DNA of 22,230 bases from DATFJZ01 sp034660495 (GCA_034660495.1 JAYEJJ010000065.1:1-22230); one strand, 5' to 3'; shown: positions 14,830 to 22,230, counted from the stretch's first letter. A program made the numbers and translations. Notes: generated from the sequence alone by a model not told the origin.

Positions 14830-14880
14830 AAAGCCTTCACTGATGGAAGAAGCCGGCGTGCGGGATTCAGTGAAGGCTTT
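14830..14880 (-). promoter_or_regulatory. pyrE leader hairpin, 14-bp perfect stem
   Basis: Arms 14830-14843 and 14867-14880 (AAAGCCTTCACTGA and its exact complement) enclose a 23-nt loop with a small inner CCG/CGG stem. It lies within the predicted pyrE 5' leader, 27 bp before the ATG. There is no T-tract after it on the minus strand, so it is not a classic attenuator; it could control translation or mRNA stability, or be a protein-binding palindrome. Confidence 0.6.
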
Positions 14881-14909
14881 GTGTAAGGAAAACTGTTGTG
14901 CAGCACTCC

Positions 14910-14939
14910 TTGACAACACAGGGGTTATACCAGTAAATT
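14910..14939 (+). promoter_or_regulatory. Predicted sigma-70 promoter for the ftsE operon
   Basis: A perfect TTGACA at 14910-14915 is followed after 18 bp by TAAATT at 14934-14939. The implied start is near 14946. It overlaps the opposing pyrE promoter. Confidence 0.45.
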
Positions 14940-14952
14940 AGGTACAAGTCAA
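14924..14952 (-). promoter_or_regulatory. Predicted sigma-70 promoter for pyrE
   Basis: On the minus strand TTGACT (14952-14947) and TATAAC (14929-14924) are spaced by exactly 17 bp, each matching consensus in five of six positions. The start is expected near 14917, giving a leader of about 115 nt that contains the hairpin at 14880-14830. Confidence 0.6.
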
Positions 14953-15006
14953 TTTTATGTAAAACAGGGGAATGATCCGTTGATTGCCAGCCGGGAAAAT
15001 AGCATT

Positions 15007-15693
15007 ATGCCTTGCAGAGACCCGATAATCCGTATGTTCAGAGTAAGCAAGAAGTTCGGCAGACGGTATGCGTTAAAAGATATAACCCTGGAGGTGAATG
15101 CCGGTGAGTTCATACTAGTTACCGGGGCGTCCGGTGCCGGCAAGTCCACCCTGATGAAGCTGCTTTACCTTGCCGAAAGGGTATCTTCAGGACAGATCAT
15201 TGTGGACGGAATGAATCTTGCCCGGATCAGAGGGCGTAAAATTCCTTTTTTGAGACGGAGGTTCGGGGTGATTTTCCAGGATTTCAAATTAATACCCAAT
15301 CGAACCGTGTATGACAATGTTGCCCTGGTGCTTGAGGCTTCCGGAGAAAAACCAGCTGCCGTTAAAAAACGGGTGATGAAGGTGCTGACGTCAACTGGAA
15401 TGGATGCCATGTCAGGCGTGTATCCCCCTGTCCTTTCCGGAGGGGAGCAGCAGCGGGTTGCCGTAGCACGGGCTCTTGTGGGAAAACCAGCCATTATTCT
15501 TGCCGATGAGCCCACGGGAAGTCTGGATGCCGCATCAGCCCAGGCCATATTGAATTATCTGATGTCGTACCACGAAAAAGGGGCAACAATTTTTGTTGCC
15601 AGCCACAATATGCAGCTGGTCAGCTTTGCCGCAAAAAGCAGGAGCATTGCCCTTGATCAGGGGAAATTGACAAGTACAGCAAAAATGCTGTAA
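15007..15693 (+). CDS. ftsE: Cell division ABC ATPase FtsE
   Basis: ATPase of the FtsEX complex at the division septum, which transmits ATP hydrolysis through FtsX to the periplasmic activator EnvC. From the ATG at 15007 the protein is 228 aa, normal for FtsE. It has Walker A GASGAGKST (40-48), a Q-loop region FQDFKLIPNRTVYDNV, the ABC signature LSGGEQQRVAVARAL, Walker B AIILADEPTGSLD and the H-loop SHN. A TTG at 14980 with an AGGGG site also fits as a start (237 aa); the choice is uncertain. ftsX follows 12 bp downstream, which separates FtsE from LolD-type ATPases. Confidence 0.93.
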   Translation: MPCRDPIIRMFRVSKKFGRRYALKDITLEVNAGEFILVTGASGAGKSTLMKLLYLAERVSSGQIIVDGMNLARIRGRKIPFLRRRFGVIFQDFKLIPNRTVYDNVALVLEASGEKPAAVKKRVMKVLTSTGMDAMSGVYPPVLSGGEQQRVAVARALVGKPAIILADEPTGSLDAASAQAILNYLMSYHEKGATIFVASHNMQLVSFAAKSRSIALDQGKLTSTAKML

Positions 15694-15705
15694 AAGAGGG
15701 ACAAG

Positions 15706-16590
15706 GTGGTTTACTATTTTAAACGGGCTGTTTCTGATATTCTTTCCAATGGTTTTTTAAATATTATCACCATTATTACCATTGCCCTTTCCATTCTTGT
15801 GGTAAGCACCTTTGCCCTTTTTTTTGAAAATGCCGGCAGAATTCTTGATTCATTGAGTAACGGAATAAGAGTTATGGCTTATCTTGAAGCGGATTTCAAC
15901 AGAGCTGAGTTTCCCGGTTTGAAAAATGAGATCATGAAGATGAAACACATAAATGATGTGATTTTTATATCAAAGGAGCAGGCCCTTGCACTGCTGAAAA
16001 AAGAGATGAGCACGAGAAAGACGTTTCTTGACAACTTGAATGAAAACCCCCTTCCCGATGCCCTGGAAATAGAACTTGATCCTTCTGTTAAACATCTTGA
16101 TGTCATTGGAGAAACCGCTGCGTCTATTGAAAAATCAGCCCAGGTAAGTGATGTGGAGTACGGCGAGAAATGGCTTCAGCGCTTTGTTACGGTGCTTCAT
16201 TTTTTCAGAATTACAGGATATGCCATGTCCAGTCTGTTTTTTTTGATTGCCCTCTTTATTACGGCCAATACGGTTCGCCTCTCCCTTTACTCAAGACGGG
16301 AAGAAGTAGAAATAATGCGTCTTGTCGGAGCCAATGACAGTTTTATTGTAACCCCCTTTTATATTGAAGGGTTTTTACAGGGCATACTTGGCGGCAGTAT
16401 CGGTCTTGGTATTCTTTTTTTAGCCTATATGGTCCTTCTTTCTTCGGGACTTGAGATGAAAACCTCTTTTTGCCTGCTTTTTGATATCAGGTTTTTATCT
16501 CCGGGTTATACTGCTGTTATTATTTTATCCAGTGCATTTTTAGGTTGGCTTGGATGTTTTATTTCCTTGAGACAATTTTTAAAAAATTAA
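15706..16590 (+). CDS. ftsX: Cell division membrane protein FtsX
   Basis: Integral inner-membrane partner of FtsE (294 aa). An N-terminal cytoplasmic stretch and first membrane helix (about 18-42) lead into a periplasmic domain (about 45-160). Three more membrane helices (about 168-190, 218-243 and 268-288) form the FtsX/MacB-type core, with RREEVEIMRLVGAND between them. It starts with GTG at 15706, which has AGAGGG 5 bp upstream. Its 3' end overlaps the envC start by 37 bp. The periplasmic loop is the expected docking site for EnvC. Confidence 0.94.
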   Translation: MVYYFKRAVSDILSNGFLNIITIITIALSILVVSTFALFFENAGRILDSLSNGIRVMAYLEADFNRAEFPGLKNEIMKMKHINDVIFISKEQALALLKKEMSTRKTFLDNLNENPLPDALEIELDPSVKHLDVIGETAASIEKSAQVSDVEYGEKWLQRFVTVLHFFRITGYAMSSLFFLIALFITANTVRLSLYSRREEVEIMRLVGANDSFIVTPFYIEGFLQGILGGSIGLGILFLAYMVLLSSGLEMKTSFCLLFDIRFLSPGYTAVIILSSAFLGWLGCFISLRQFLKN

Positions 16591-18116
16591 TTTTCTTCCT
16601 GATCATCTGTTCTGCTTTTACTGCAGTGGTGAAGGCAGAGAACAATTCTGCATTTAACCATGGGGTGATTTATGCATGGAAGCTGAATCTGAGGCAGGCC
16701 CCTTCCAATGATTCAGGGGTTGTAGACATTCTGGAAAAGGGGTGCGTGGTAAAGATTATTTCCCTTGAGGGATGCATTGGCGGATGGCTTGAAGTTGAAT
16801 ACAAAAACAAAAGGGGATACCTCAGGAACAGACCCAGGTATGTCACGCTGGTTGACACACCCTCCAAAGAAAATTCAGGCCAGGGAACAGAAAACAAGGA
16901 GTCAGAAAAAACCCCGGCAGATCGGCGGGACATGATTGATACAGAAAAAAAGGCATCCCCGGCCCCTGCAGAAACGGAAACCGATAAAAGAGCAATGCAG
17001 GAAGCCAAAAAAAATAAAACGGACAACAGACCGGTTCTGAAAGCTGAAGAGATTCAGGAAAAAATAGCCAGCCAAAAAAAGGAAAATCTCTCTTTTACCA
17101 GAAAAGAATCTGAAATCATCGAAGGGCTGAATGAGGTTGACAGGCTCTTAAACACCATGCGCCAAAAAATCTCAGAGAGTTCAGAATCCATTAAACGTCT
17201 GGAAGCGGAGATGGAAATCCTGAAAAAGGAAAAAGAGCGGCTGCTGACCAGAACTGAGGAGAACCGGGCCTATGTCAGTGCCCGGCTGAATGCCCTTTAC
17301 AGGGTCAGGATGATTGGACAGATGGTGCTGGCTTCAATGCCGGATTCCTTTTATGATTTTCTGCTTCAGCAGCGGGCGTTAAAGCAGATCCTGAATTCAG
17401 ATTTCACCCTTCTGGACAGGCAGATCCAGGATTTTGAAAAACTTGAAACCTTTTCTGAAGATTATAAAAAAAAGAAAGCCCATAAAAAAATAGTGGATGA
17501 ACAGCTCAGTGATCAGATCAAAACCCTTAAAAGGGAGAGTCTTAAAAAGAAGCGGGTGTTAAAGGAGATCAGAAAGGAAAAAAAACTGGGGTACGCGGCT
17601 CTGGCATCCCTTGAATCGGCAGCCCTTGCCCTTGAACAGAAACTTGAACGTATCAAAAAACTTGACCGTATTAAAGAGGATATTGACCGGGAAACAGGAA
17701 AAGAGGTGTTTTTAAGCCAGAAACAGAAAATTAAGATGCCGGTCAACGGAGAGATTATTTCAACCTATGGCCCGTCCCAGAACAGCGACTACTCTTCCTT
17801 CACTTTTCAGAGCGGAATTGATATAAAGGCAGACAGGGGAGAGCCTGTCCGGTCTGTTTTCAAGGGCAGGATTCTTTATGCCCAGTGGTTGAACGGATAT
17901 GGAAATTTGATTATTATCGACCATGGTCACAATTATTATACATTGTACGCCCATGTGGAAGAATTTTTTAAAAAAAAAGGGGAAGCAGTGGAGACAAGTG
18001 AGGTTATTGCCACAGCTGGTGATACCGGATCATTAAAGGGCGTCTGTCTTCATTTTGAAATAAGGCACCATGGAAAACCGGTTAATCCTTTAAAATGGCT
18101 GCAGAAAGGAATTTAA
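16554..18116 (+). CDS. envC: Murein hydrolase activator EnvC with SH3 domain
   Basis: Periplasmic activator of cell-wall amidases, recruited by FtsEX. From the ATG at 16554 it is 520 aa. A signal peptide (1-28, cut after VVKA) is followed by a bacterial SH3 domain (about 37-98, LNLRQAPSND…GYLRNRPRYV), a Pro/Lys-rich linker, a long coiled coil (about 165-390), and a C-terminal LytM/M23 domain (about 400-516). The LytM metal site is broken: the first His of HxxxD is Q419 (D423 kept) and the first His of HxH is C498 (H500 kept), as expected for a non-enzymatic activator. The SH3 domain is not part of E. coli EnvC. An upstream TTG at 16545 is a less likely start. The gene overlaps ftsX and ends 1 bp before ctpA. 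Confidence 0.92.
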   Translation: MFYFLETIFKKLIFFLIICSAFTAVVKAENNSAFNHGVIYAWKLNLRQAPSNDSGVVDILEKGCVVKIISLEGCIGGWLEVEYKNKRGYLRNRPRYVTLVDTPSKENSGQGTENKESEKTPADRRDMIDTEKKASPAPAETETDKRAMQEAKKNKTDNRPVLKAEEIQEKIASQKKENLSFTRKESEIIEGLNEVDRLLNTMRQKISESSESIKRLEAEMEILKKEKERLLTRTEENRAYVSARLNALYRVRMIGQMVLASMPDSFYDFLLQQRALKQILNSDFTLLDRQIQDFEKLETFSEDYKKKKAHKKIVDEQLSDQIKTLKRESLKKKRVLKEIRKEKKLGYAALASLESAALALEQKLERIKKLDRIKEDIDRETGKEVFLSQKQKIKMPVNGEIISTYGPSQNSDYSSFTFQSGIDIKADRGEPVRSVFKGRILYAQWLNGYGNLIIIDHGHNYYTLYAHVEEFFKKKGEAVETSEVIATAGDTGSLKGVCLHFEIRHHGKPVNPLKWLQKGI

Positions 18117-18117
18117 A

Positions 18118-19473
18118 ATGAAAAATCGTATCACAACATCTATTGGTTTCTGGTTTTCTGTGAGTGTATCAGTTCTGGTGATAACTGCTGTTTCAGCCGT
18201 GTACCAGCCTTTAAACGCAGAAGATAAAAACGTCTATAAATCCCTGAAACTGTTTACAGATGTGCTGGAGGAAATAGAGGCCAATTACGTGGATGAGGTG
18301 GACGTCCAGGAGTTGATCCAGAGTGCGGTAAAGGGCATGGTGGCAGGCCTTGATCCCCATTCTGTGTTTATGCCGCCGGAAGCCTTTGATGAACTTCAGG
18401 ATGATACCAAGGGGGTCTTTGGCGGCATCGGTATTGTTATTACCATAAAAGAAGGGGTGCTTACCGTGATAGCGCCCATTGAAGGAACCCCTGCCTACAA
18501 AGCAGGAATTGAGGCCGGTGATGTGATCATTAAGATTGACGGTGAATCCACCAGAGATATGGCGCTGTGGGAAAGTGTCAAGCGGATGCGCGGGCCCCGG
18601 GGGGAGGAGGTTGAGATCACCATTTTCAGAAAAGGGGAGCCAGACCCTTTGGAATATACCCTAAAAAGGAATATTATTCCCATGGAGAGCGTAAGGAGTA
18701 CCATTGTAAAACCTGGATACGGGTATGTATGGATTACAAATTTCAGGGATAATACCTGTGAAGATCTCAAGCAGGCCCTTGACTCTTTTGAAAAGAATGA
18801 AAAACCGCTAAAGGGGCTTATTCTTGATCTGAGAAACAATCCAGGCGGACTGCTTGAGCAGGCCGTTGACATTTCAGACCTTTTTCTTGATCAGGGCACC
18901 ATTGTTTCCATAAAAGGCCGGCTGCCCCAGCACACAGAAGTGTTTACGGCCCATGAAATCAAAGGAAAAAGGGATTATCCCCTTGTTGTACTGATTAACG
19001 GGGGCAGCGCCAGTGCTTCTGAAATTGTGGCCGGCGCCCTTCAGGATCATAAAAAAGCGGTTATCCTCGGCACCACATCCTTTGGCAAAGGGTCTGTACA
19101 GAGCGTAAAACCGTTAAAACAGGGATTCGGGCTTAAGTATACCATTGCCAGGTATTATACGCCCAGCGGCAGATCCATTCAGGCTGAGGGAATTAAACCG
19201 GATATAGAAGTGGCTTACAAAATTATTGAGGAAGAAAAAAAAGAAAAAAAAGAGTCTTTTTTTGATCGAATGATCAGCGAAAAAGATTTAAAAAATCATT
19301 TAAAATCTGAAAAAGAGAAAAAAGAGAAGAAAGAGAAAAAAGAGAAAAAAGAGAAAAAAGGCCATGGAGATACCAGTCCCCATGGACTCTTGAGTCTGGA
19401 TAAACTCCACCATGATTATCAGGTAAAACGGGCATTGGATGTTCTGGTGGGCTACGGTATTCTGCAAAGGTGA
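18118..19473 (+). CDS. ctpA: C-terminal processing peptidase, S41 family
   Basis: Periplasmic PDZ serine protease of 451 aa. An N-terminal signal/anchor (about 8-32) is followed by a helical segment, a PDZ domain (about 98-180, GGIGIVITIKEGVLTVIAPI onward) and the S41 catalytic core. The Ser-Lys dyad is intact: S299 in GSASASE and K324 in SFGKG, with Q328, at the 25-residue spacing of CtpB. After the core comes a Lys/Glu tract (about 380-414) encoded by 9-bp repeats, then a short C-terminal region. AAGGA lies before the ATG, which begins 1 bp after the envC stop, so it belongs to the ftsEX operon. Related CtpA in Pseudomonas degrades cell-wall hydrolases; the same job here is inference. Confidence 0.94.
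   Translation: MKNRITTSIGFWFSVSVSVLVITAVSAVYQPLNAEDKNVYKSLKLFTDVLEEIEANYVDEVDVQELIQSAVKGMVAGLDPHSVFMPPEAFDELQDDTKGVFGGIGIVITIKEGVLTVIAPIEGTPAYKAGIEAGDVIIKIDGESTRDMALWESVKRMRGPRGEEVEITIFRKGEPDPLEYTLKRNIIPMESVRSTIVKPGYGYVWITNFRDNTCEDLKQALDSFEKNEKPLKGLILDLRNNPGGLLEQAVDISDLFLDQGTIVSIKGRLPQHTEVFTAHEIKGKRDYPLVVLINGGSASASEIVAGALQDHKKAVILGTTSFGKGSVQSVKPLKQGFGLKYTIARYYTPSGRSIQAEGIKPDIEVAYKIIEEEKKEKKESFFDRMISEKDLKNHLKSEKEKKEKKEKKEKKEKKGHGDTSPHGLLSLDKLHHDYQVKRALDVLVGYGILQR
19315..19359 (+). repeat. 9-bp coding microsatellite (EKK x5) in ctpA
   Basis: Five in-frame copies of a 9-bp unit (GAGAAAAAA, one with AAG) encode repeated Glu-Lys-Lys. Slippage in such a purine tract would change tail length by whole units without breaking the frame. 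Confidence 0.85.
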
Positions 19474-19509
19474 TGTTTTGACTTTGAGGCTGGAGGAAAT
19501 TTACGATTA

Positions 19510-20676
19510 ATGGGTGAAAAAAAAAAAACATCAGGACAGAAAAAACAGGTAAAACAGAAAAAATCCAGCACAGGGCAGAAAAGCACCGGTAAGAAAAGCG
19601 GAAAGACCAAAAAAGAAAAAAAGCCGTATTTAGGTGATGAATTAAAAAAAATAGGGGCAGGTCTTGCCATACTGCTCTTTGTGGTTGCTACGGCTGCAAT
19701 GGTGTTTGATTTTTATTTTAATGAAAAATCAACCGGACCCGGTTTTTTCAACAGGGACCAGGTCAAGGTTGCCGGCAAAACACAGGAAAAAGAGGCTCTC
19801 AAGGATAAAAAATCTCATTCAGCGTTAAAAAAACCCTTGTCTGGATTAAAAGAGAAACAGGGACGGCCTGCCAAGAAACAGGGACAGCCTGACATCAGAG
19901 AAAAACCAGACCCCCCTGTTTTTGAAATATTTGAAACGCCATCATCCAGGGATCATGTCAAAAGAGACTCAATAGAAAAGCAGACCCGGCCGGAGAAACA
20001 CCCTGAAATTCCCAGAGTGGCCATTATTATTGATGATATCGGTTTTGACAGAAAAATTGCAGACGCATTGAACCGCCTGGATAAGAATATTACCTTTTCC
20101 ATACTTCCAGGCTCCCCATTCGGCAGAAGTGTGGCGGCAAGTCTGCATGAAAAAGGCTCTGAGATCATGCTCCATCTCCCCATGGAGCCGGAGCAGTATC
20201 CTGAGGTCGATCCCGGGCCCGGAGCCATTATGTCATACATGAATCCTGACGAGGTGTTAAGCCAGCTCAGGAAAAATCTTGATATACTCCCCCATATCAG
20301 GGGGGTAAACAACCATATGGGATCAAAAATCACAGCAGATTCAGCAAAAATGCACCAGATATTCACTGTTTTAAAAATCAGAAAACTTTTTTTTATTGAC
20401 AGTGTGACGTCCAGAAAAAGCCGGTGCCGGTCCTCTGCAGCCCTTTTACAGATTCCTTTCGGGCAGAGGGATGTTTTTCTGGATAATATCCAGGAGCCTG
20501 AATATATCAGAAAACAGATTCAGGCGCTGATGGAGGCGGCCAGGCGCCATGGAACGGCTATAGGGATCGGACATCCCTACCCTGCCACCTATCTGGCCCT
20601 TGAACTGATTATTTCAGAGCTCAGATCCCATGTTCAGATTGTGCCGGCATCTTCCCTGGTGGCCGTTCCTGGATAA
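19510..20676 (+). CDS. yibQ: Divergent polysaccharide deacetylase (YibQ family)
   Basis: Membrane-anchored envelope protein of 388 aa. A Lys-rich cytoplasmic head (1-47) is followed by one membrane helix (about 48-68), a charged Pro/Lys linker (about 72-167), and a divergent polysaccharide deacetylase domain (about 168-388). This domain has PRVAIIIDDIGFD with D175/D176, MLHLPMEP with H222, and NNHMGS with H269, the metal-site positions of the family. YibQ lies beside envC in E. coli too, which supports an envelope role, but its reaction is not established. It is the fifth gene of the ftsE operon, 36 bp after ctpA; GGAGG lies 13 bp before the ATG, an unusually long spacing. It is convergent with the flavin reductase gene. 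Confidence 0.9.
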   Translation: MGEKKKTSGQKKQVKQKKSSTGQKSTGKKSGKTKKEKKPYLGDELKKIGAGLAILLFVVATAAMVFDFYFNEKSTGPGFFNRDQVKVAGKTQEKEALKDKKSHSALKKPLSGLKEKQGRPAKKQGQPDIREKPDPPVFEIFETPSSRDHVKRDSIEKQTRPEKHPEIPRVAIIIDDIGFDRKIADALNRLDKNITFSILPGSPFGRSVAASLHEKGSEIMLHLPMEPEQYPEVDPGPGAIMSYMNPDEVLSQLRKNLDILPHIRGVNNHMGSKITADSAKMHQIFTVLKIRKLFFIDSVTSRKSRCRSSAALLQIPFGQRDVFLDNIQEPEYIRKQIQALMEAARRHGTAIGIGHPYPATYLALELIISELRSHVQIVPASSLVAVPG

Positions 20677-20734
20677 CCCTCAGGCTCAGGTCAGCCAGGA
20701 TGAAAGAAAAATTAAGCATTGATGTGCTGCCTGG

Positions 20735-21850
20735 TTATGATTTTTTCAGTTCCCCTTCTTTTTCCAGGGTTACGCAATACACCCCCTGGCCTTTTATTCC
20801 CGGTGCAAAACACAGATTGTCAGATTTGCACTGGGCCTTTCTGGTGTCGCCGGATTCCCAGCGTTTGATCAGATCCGGTTCTCTGATAAAGGGGCGGCTC
20901 ATGGCGATATAGTCGGCTGTCCCTTCATTTATAATGGTTTCAGCTGTTTTTAAAGAGCGGATACCGCCGACCAAAATCAAGGGAATATCAATTTTTTCCT
21001 TGAATTTTAACGCTTCTGCTTTGAAATAGGCTTCTTTTTCCTCTGAATTGATTCCCATTCTGGACGGGGACAGTTTTTTACTGGTCAGCAGTCCTCCGCT
21101 GTGCTCAACAGCATCCAGACCGGCATTTTCAAGAATCTTACAGGCGGCTGCAGCGTTTTCTGTATCCAGTCCGTGTTCGCTGAAATCCTGACAATTTATT
21201 TTAATCATAATCGGGAGATGCGGGCCCACTTCTTTTCTGATCTCCTCGATAATGTCAAGATGAATCCTGACCCGGTTTTCAATGGGGCCGCCGTATGCAT
21301 CGGTTCTTCGGTTGAAAAGTGGAGATAAAAACTGACTTAAAAGATACCCATGGGCAGAGTGTATCTGCACAGCGTCAAACCCTGCATCCTTTGCCCTTTT
21401 GGCGGCTTTCCCAAAATCAGTAACCAGGGTTTTGATATCCTCCCCGTCCATTTCCCTGACAGGGGTTTTTTTTATCCCTTCTGCATCTGAGACGGCCAGA
21501 GGGATCATCCCGGTTGTTTTTTCAAGGGCGAAAATGCCTGCATGGGCCAGCTGAGCGGCAATTTTCCCCCCTGAATCATGAACAGCCCGTGTCATTTTTT
21601 CAAGGGAGGGGACCAGATCATCGCTGAAGATGCCAAGCTGCAGAACGGATGCCTGCCCCTGTAGTTGAACATGAACGTGGCCGGTGATAATCAGTCCGAC
21701 ATTCCCCTTTGCAAGATCTGTCATGGTGTTGATCAGTCTGGGGGTGGCCTTTCCTTGTTTGTCCGCCATCCCAAGCCAGGTGGCTGATCTTACAAACCTG
21801 TTTTTAAGTTCAAGATTTCTGATCGTGGTGGTTTCAAATAATTTGGTCAT
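20735..21850 (-). CDS. NADH:flavin oxidoreductase, old yellow enzyme family
   Basis: FMN-dependent TIM-barrel reductase of 371 aa, cytoplasmic; likely reduces an activated C=C bond of an enoate or enone. It shows the FVRSATWLGMAD start, AAQLAHAG, the active-site stretch HSAHGYLLSQFLSP, RRTDAYGG, and the FMN phosphate segment LVGGIRS…DYIAMSRPFIREP. It lacks the C-terminal flavin/NAD domain of 2,4-dienoyl-CoA reductase. A C-terminal cysteine group C341, C347, C359 resembles the Fe-S site of that family, but with D344 where one Cys would be. AAGG lies about 7 bp before the ATG. The substrate is unknown. Confidence 0.9.
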   Translation of the reverse strand: MTKLFETTTIRNLELKNRFVRSATWLGMADKQGKATPRLINTMTDLAKGNVGLIITGHVHVQLQGQASVLQLGIFSDDLVPSLEKMTRAVHDSGGKIAAQLAHAGIFALEKTTGMIPLAVSDAEGIKKTPVREMDGEDIKTLVTDFGKAAKRAKDAGFDAVQIHSAHGYLLSQFLSPLFNRRTDAYGGPIENRVRIHLDIIEEIRKEVGPHLPIMIKINCQDFSEHGLDTENAAAACKILENAGLDAVEHSGGLLTSKKLSPSRMGINSEEKEAYFKAEALKFKEKIDIPLILVGGIRSLKTAETIINEGTADYIAMSRPFIREPDLIKRWESGDTRKAQCKSDNLCFAPGIKGQGVYCVTLEKEGELKKS

Positions 21851-21961
21851 ATTTATCCTTGTTCCGGTTGCTCAAAATTTAATTTTTTAATTAAACAGCC
21901 TGCGCCATGCAGGCATATCTTTCTGTTCCAGCTGCTCTGGAAAACTGATAAAACTCATCTG

Positions 21962-21989
21962 ATTCTAACATATCCATGTATATGTGCAA
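21962..21989 (-). promoter_or_regulatory. Predicted promoter for the flavin reductase gene
   Basis: On the minus strand TTGCAC (21989-21984) and TAGAAT (21967-21962) are 16 bp apart, and the -10 box has an upstream TG (extended -10). The leader of about 105 nt would contain two short perfect hairpins (21926-21942 and 21899-21913). Confidence 0.35.
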
Positions 21990-22230
21990 TTCATATCCCT
22001 GCCATCTGGTCTGAAACGTATTATCAACGGTTTAAAATCGACATATTCCAATGACTATTCCTGAAAAGATTCCACTATGGGAAATTCGAAAGGCACATTT
22101 TTTGTATCCTATTCAAATATCATGGTAAAGCAATAAAAAAAAGATGAAATAAAAAAAATTTGAACATGATGATTTTTTTTCGGGACAAATGAAAAAAATA
22201 ATGCTATCTTCACAATATGAGCCGACAAGA
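21990..22230. other. AT-rich non-coding right edge
   Basis: No convincing gene is seen. The last 100 bp are rich in A and T tracts. GGGACA (22182-22187) and TATCTT (22205-22210) at 17-bp spacing form a weak plus-strand promoter candidate, and an ATG at 22217 could begin a gene running off the edge, but no ribosome site precedes it. Confidence 0.3.

Noticed and set aside
22091..22105. Sigma-54-like site AGGCAC-N5-TTGT
   Set aside because: The -12 GC element is changed to GT and no sigma-54-dependent activator is nearby; one weak match proves little.
22217..22230. Start of a plus-strand gene at the right edge
   Set aside because: Only 14 bases are available and no ribosome site precedes the ATG.

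Overview
The window looks like a chromosomal segment of an anaerobic, Gram-negative, probably sulfate-reducing bacterium of the Desulfobacterota (Desulfobacterales-like). This rests on the gene mix: the indolepyruvate oxidoreductase beta subunit with a phenylacetate-CoA ligase, a periplasmic TRAP transporter, a menaquinone-type C-methyltransferase, a soluble GAF histidine kinase with a cysteine-rich tail, and an FtsEX/EnvC/CtpA/YibQ envelope operon. The genus assignment is inference. No rRNA, tRNA, CRISPR array, transposase or phage gene was seen.

Layout. 1-514 is a non-coding, repeat-rich leader: an AT-rich inverted repeat, a hexamer array, three consecutive mini-hairpins and a ~160-bp imperfect palindrome. 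515-2436 (+) is iorB-paaK, for oxidation and activation of aryl-pyruvates and aryl-acetates. 2433-8669 (-) is a TRAP transporter, dctP-dctQ-dctM, followed by a GAF histidine kinase, a second sensor-less kinase and a receiver protein without a DNA-binding domain. The stops of paaK and the receiver gene share one TTAA. Two fold-back elements lie in the dctP-dctQ and dctQ-dctM spacers. 8670-9260 is non-coding and holds a small inverted-repeat element and a heptamer tandem array. 9261-9875 (+) encodes an SH3/membrane-anchor protein. 9954-11585 (+) is nadB. 11686-12384 (-) is ubiE/menG. 12515-13615 (+) is dnaJ. 13842-14216 (+) is queD. 14248-14802 (-) is pyrE, with a strong predicted promoter and a leader hairpin. 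15007-20676 (+) is a compact five-gene envelope and division operon: ftsE, ftsX, envC (with an SH3 domain), ctpA and yibQ. 20735-21850 (-) is a stand-alone old-yellow-enzyme-type flavin reductase. 21851-22230 is non-coding up to the right edge.

How the genes work together. FtsEX is an ABC-type machine that controls the EnvC amidase activator, and the EnvC LytM domain here is catalytically degenerate as expected. CtpA is a periplasmic protease of a kind known to act on cell-wall hydrolases, and YibQ is an envelope-anchored deacetylase-fold protein often found beside envC. The TRAP cluster probably imports an organic acid. Its kinases are predicted cytosolic, which suggests sensing of an internal signal, and its receiver may act by protein contact because no DNA-binding output is visible. 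NadB, UbiE, PyrE, QueD and DnaJ are housekeeping genes. The most unusual content is the number of small fold-back and tandem repeats in the intergenic spaces, and the TRAP-linked signalling trio with a cysteine-rich kinase tail.
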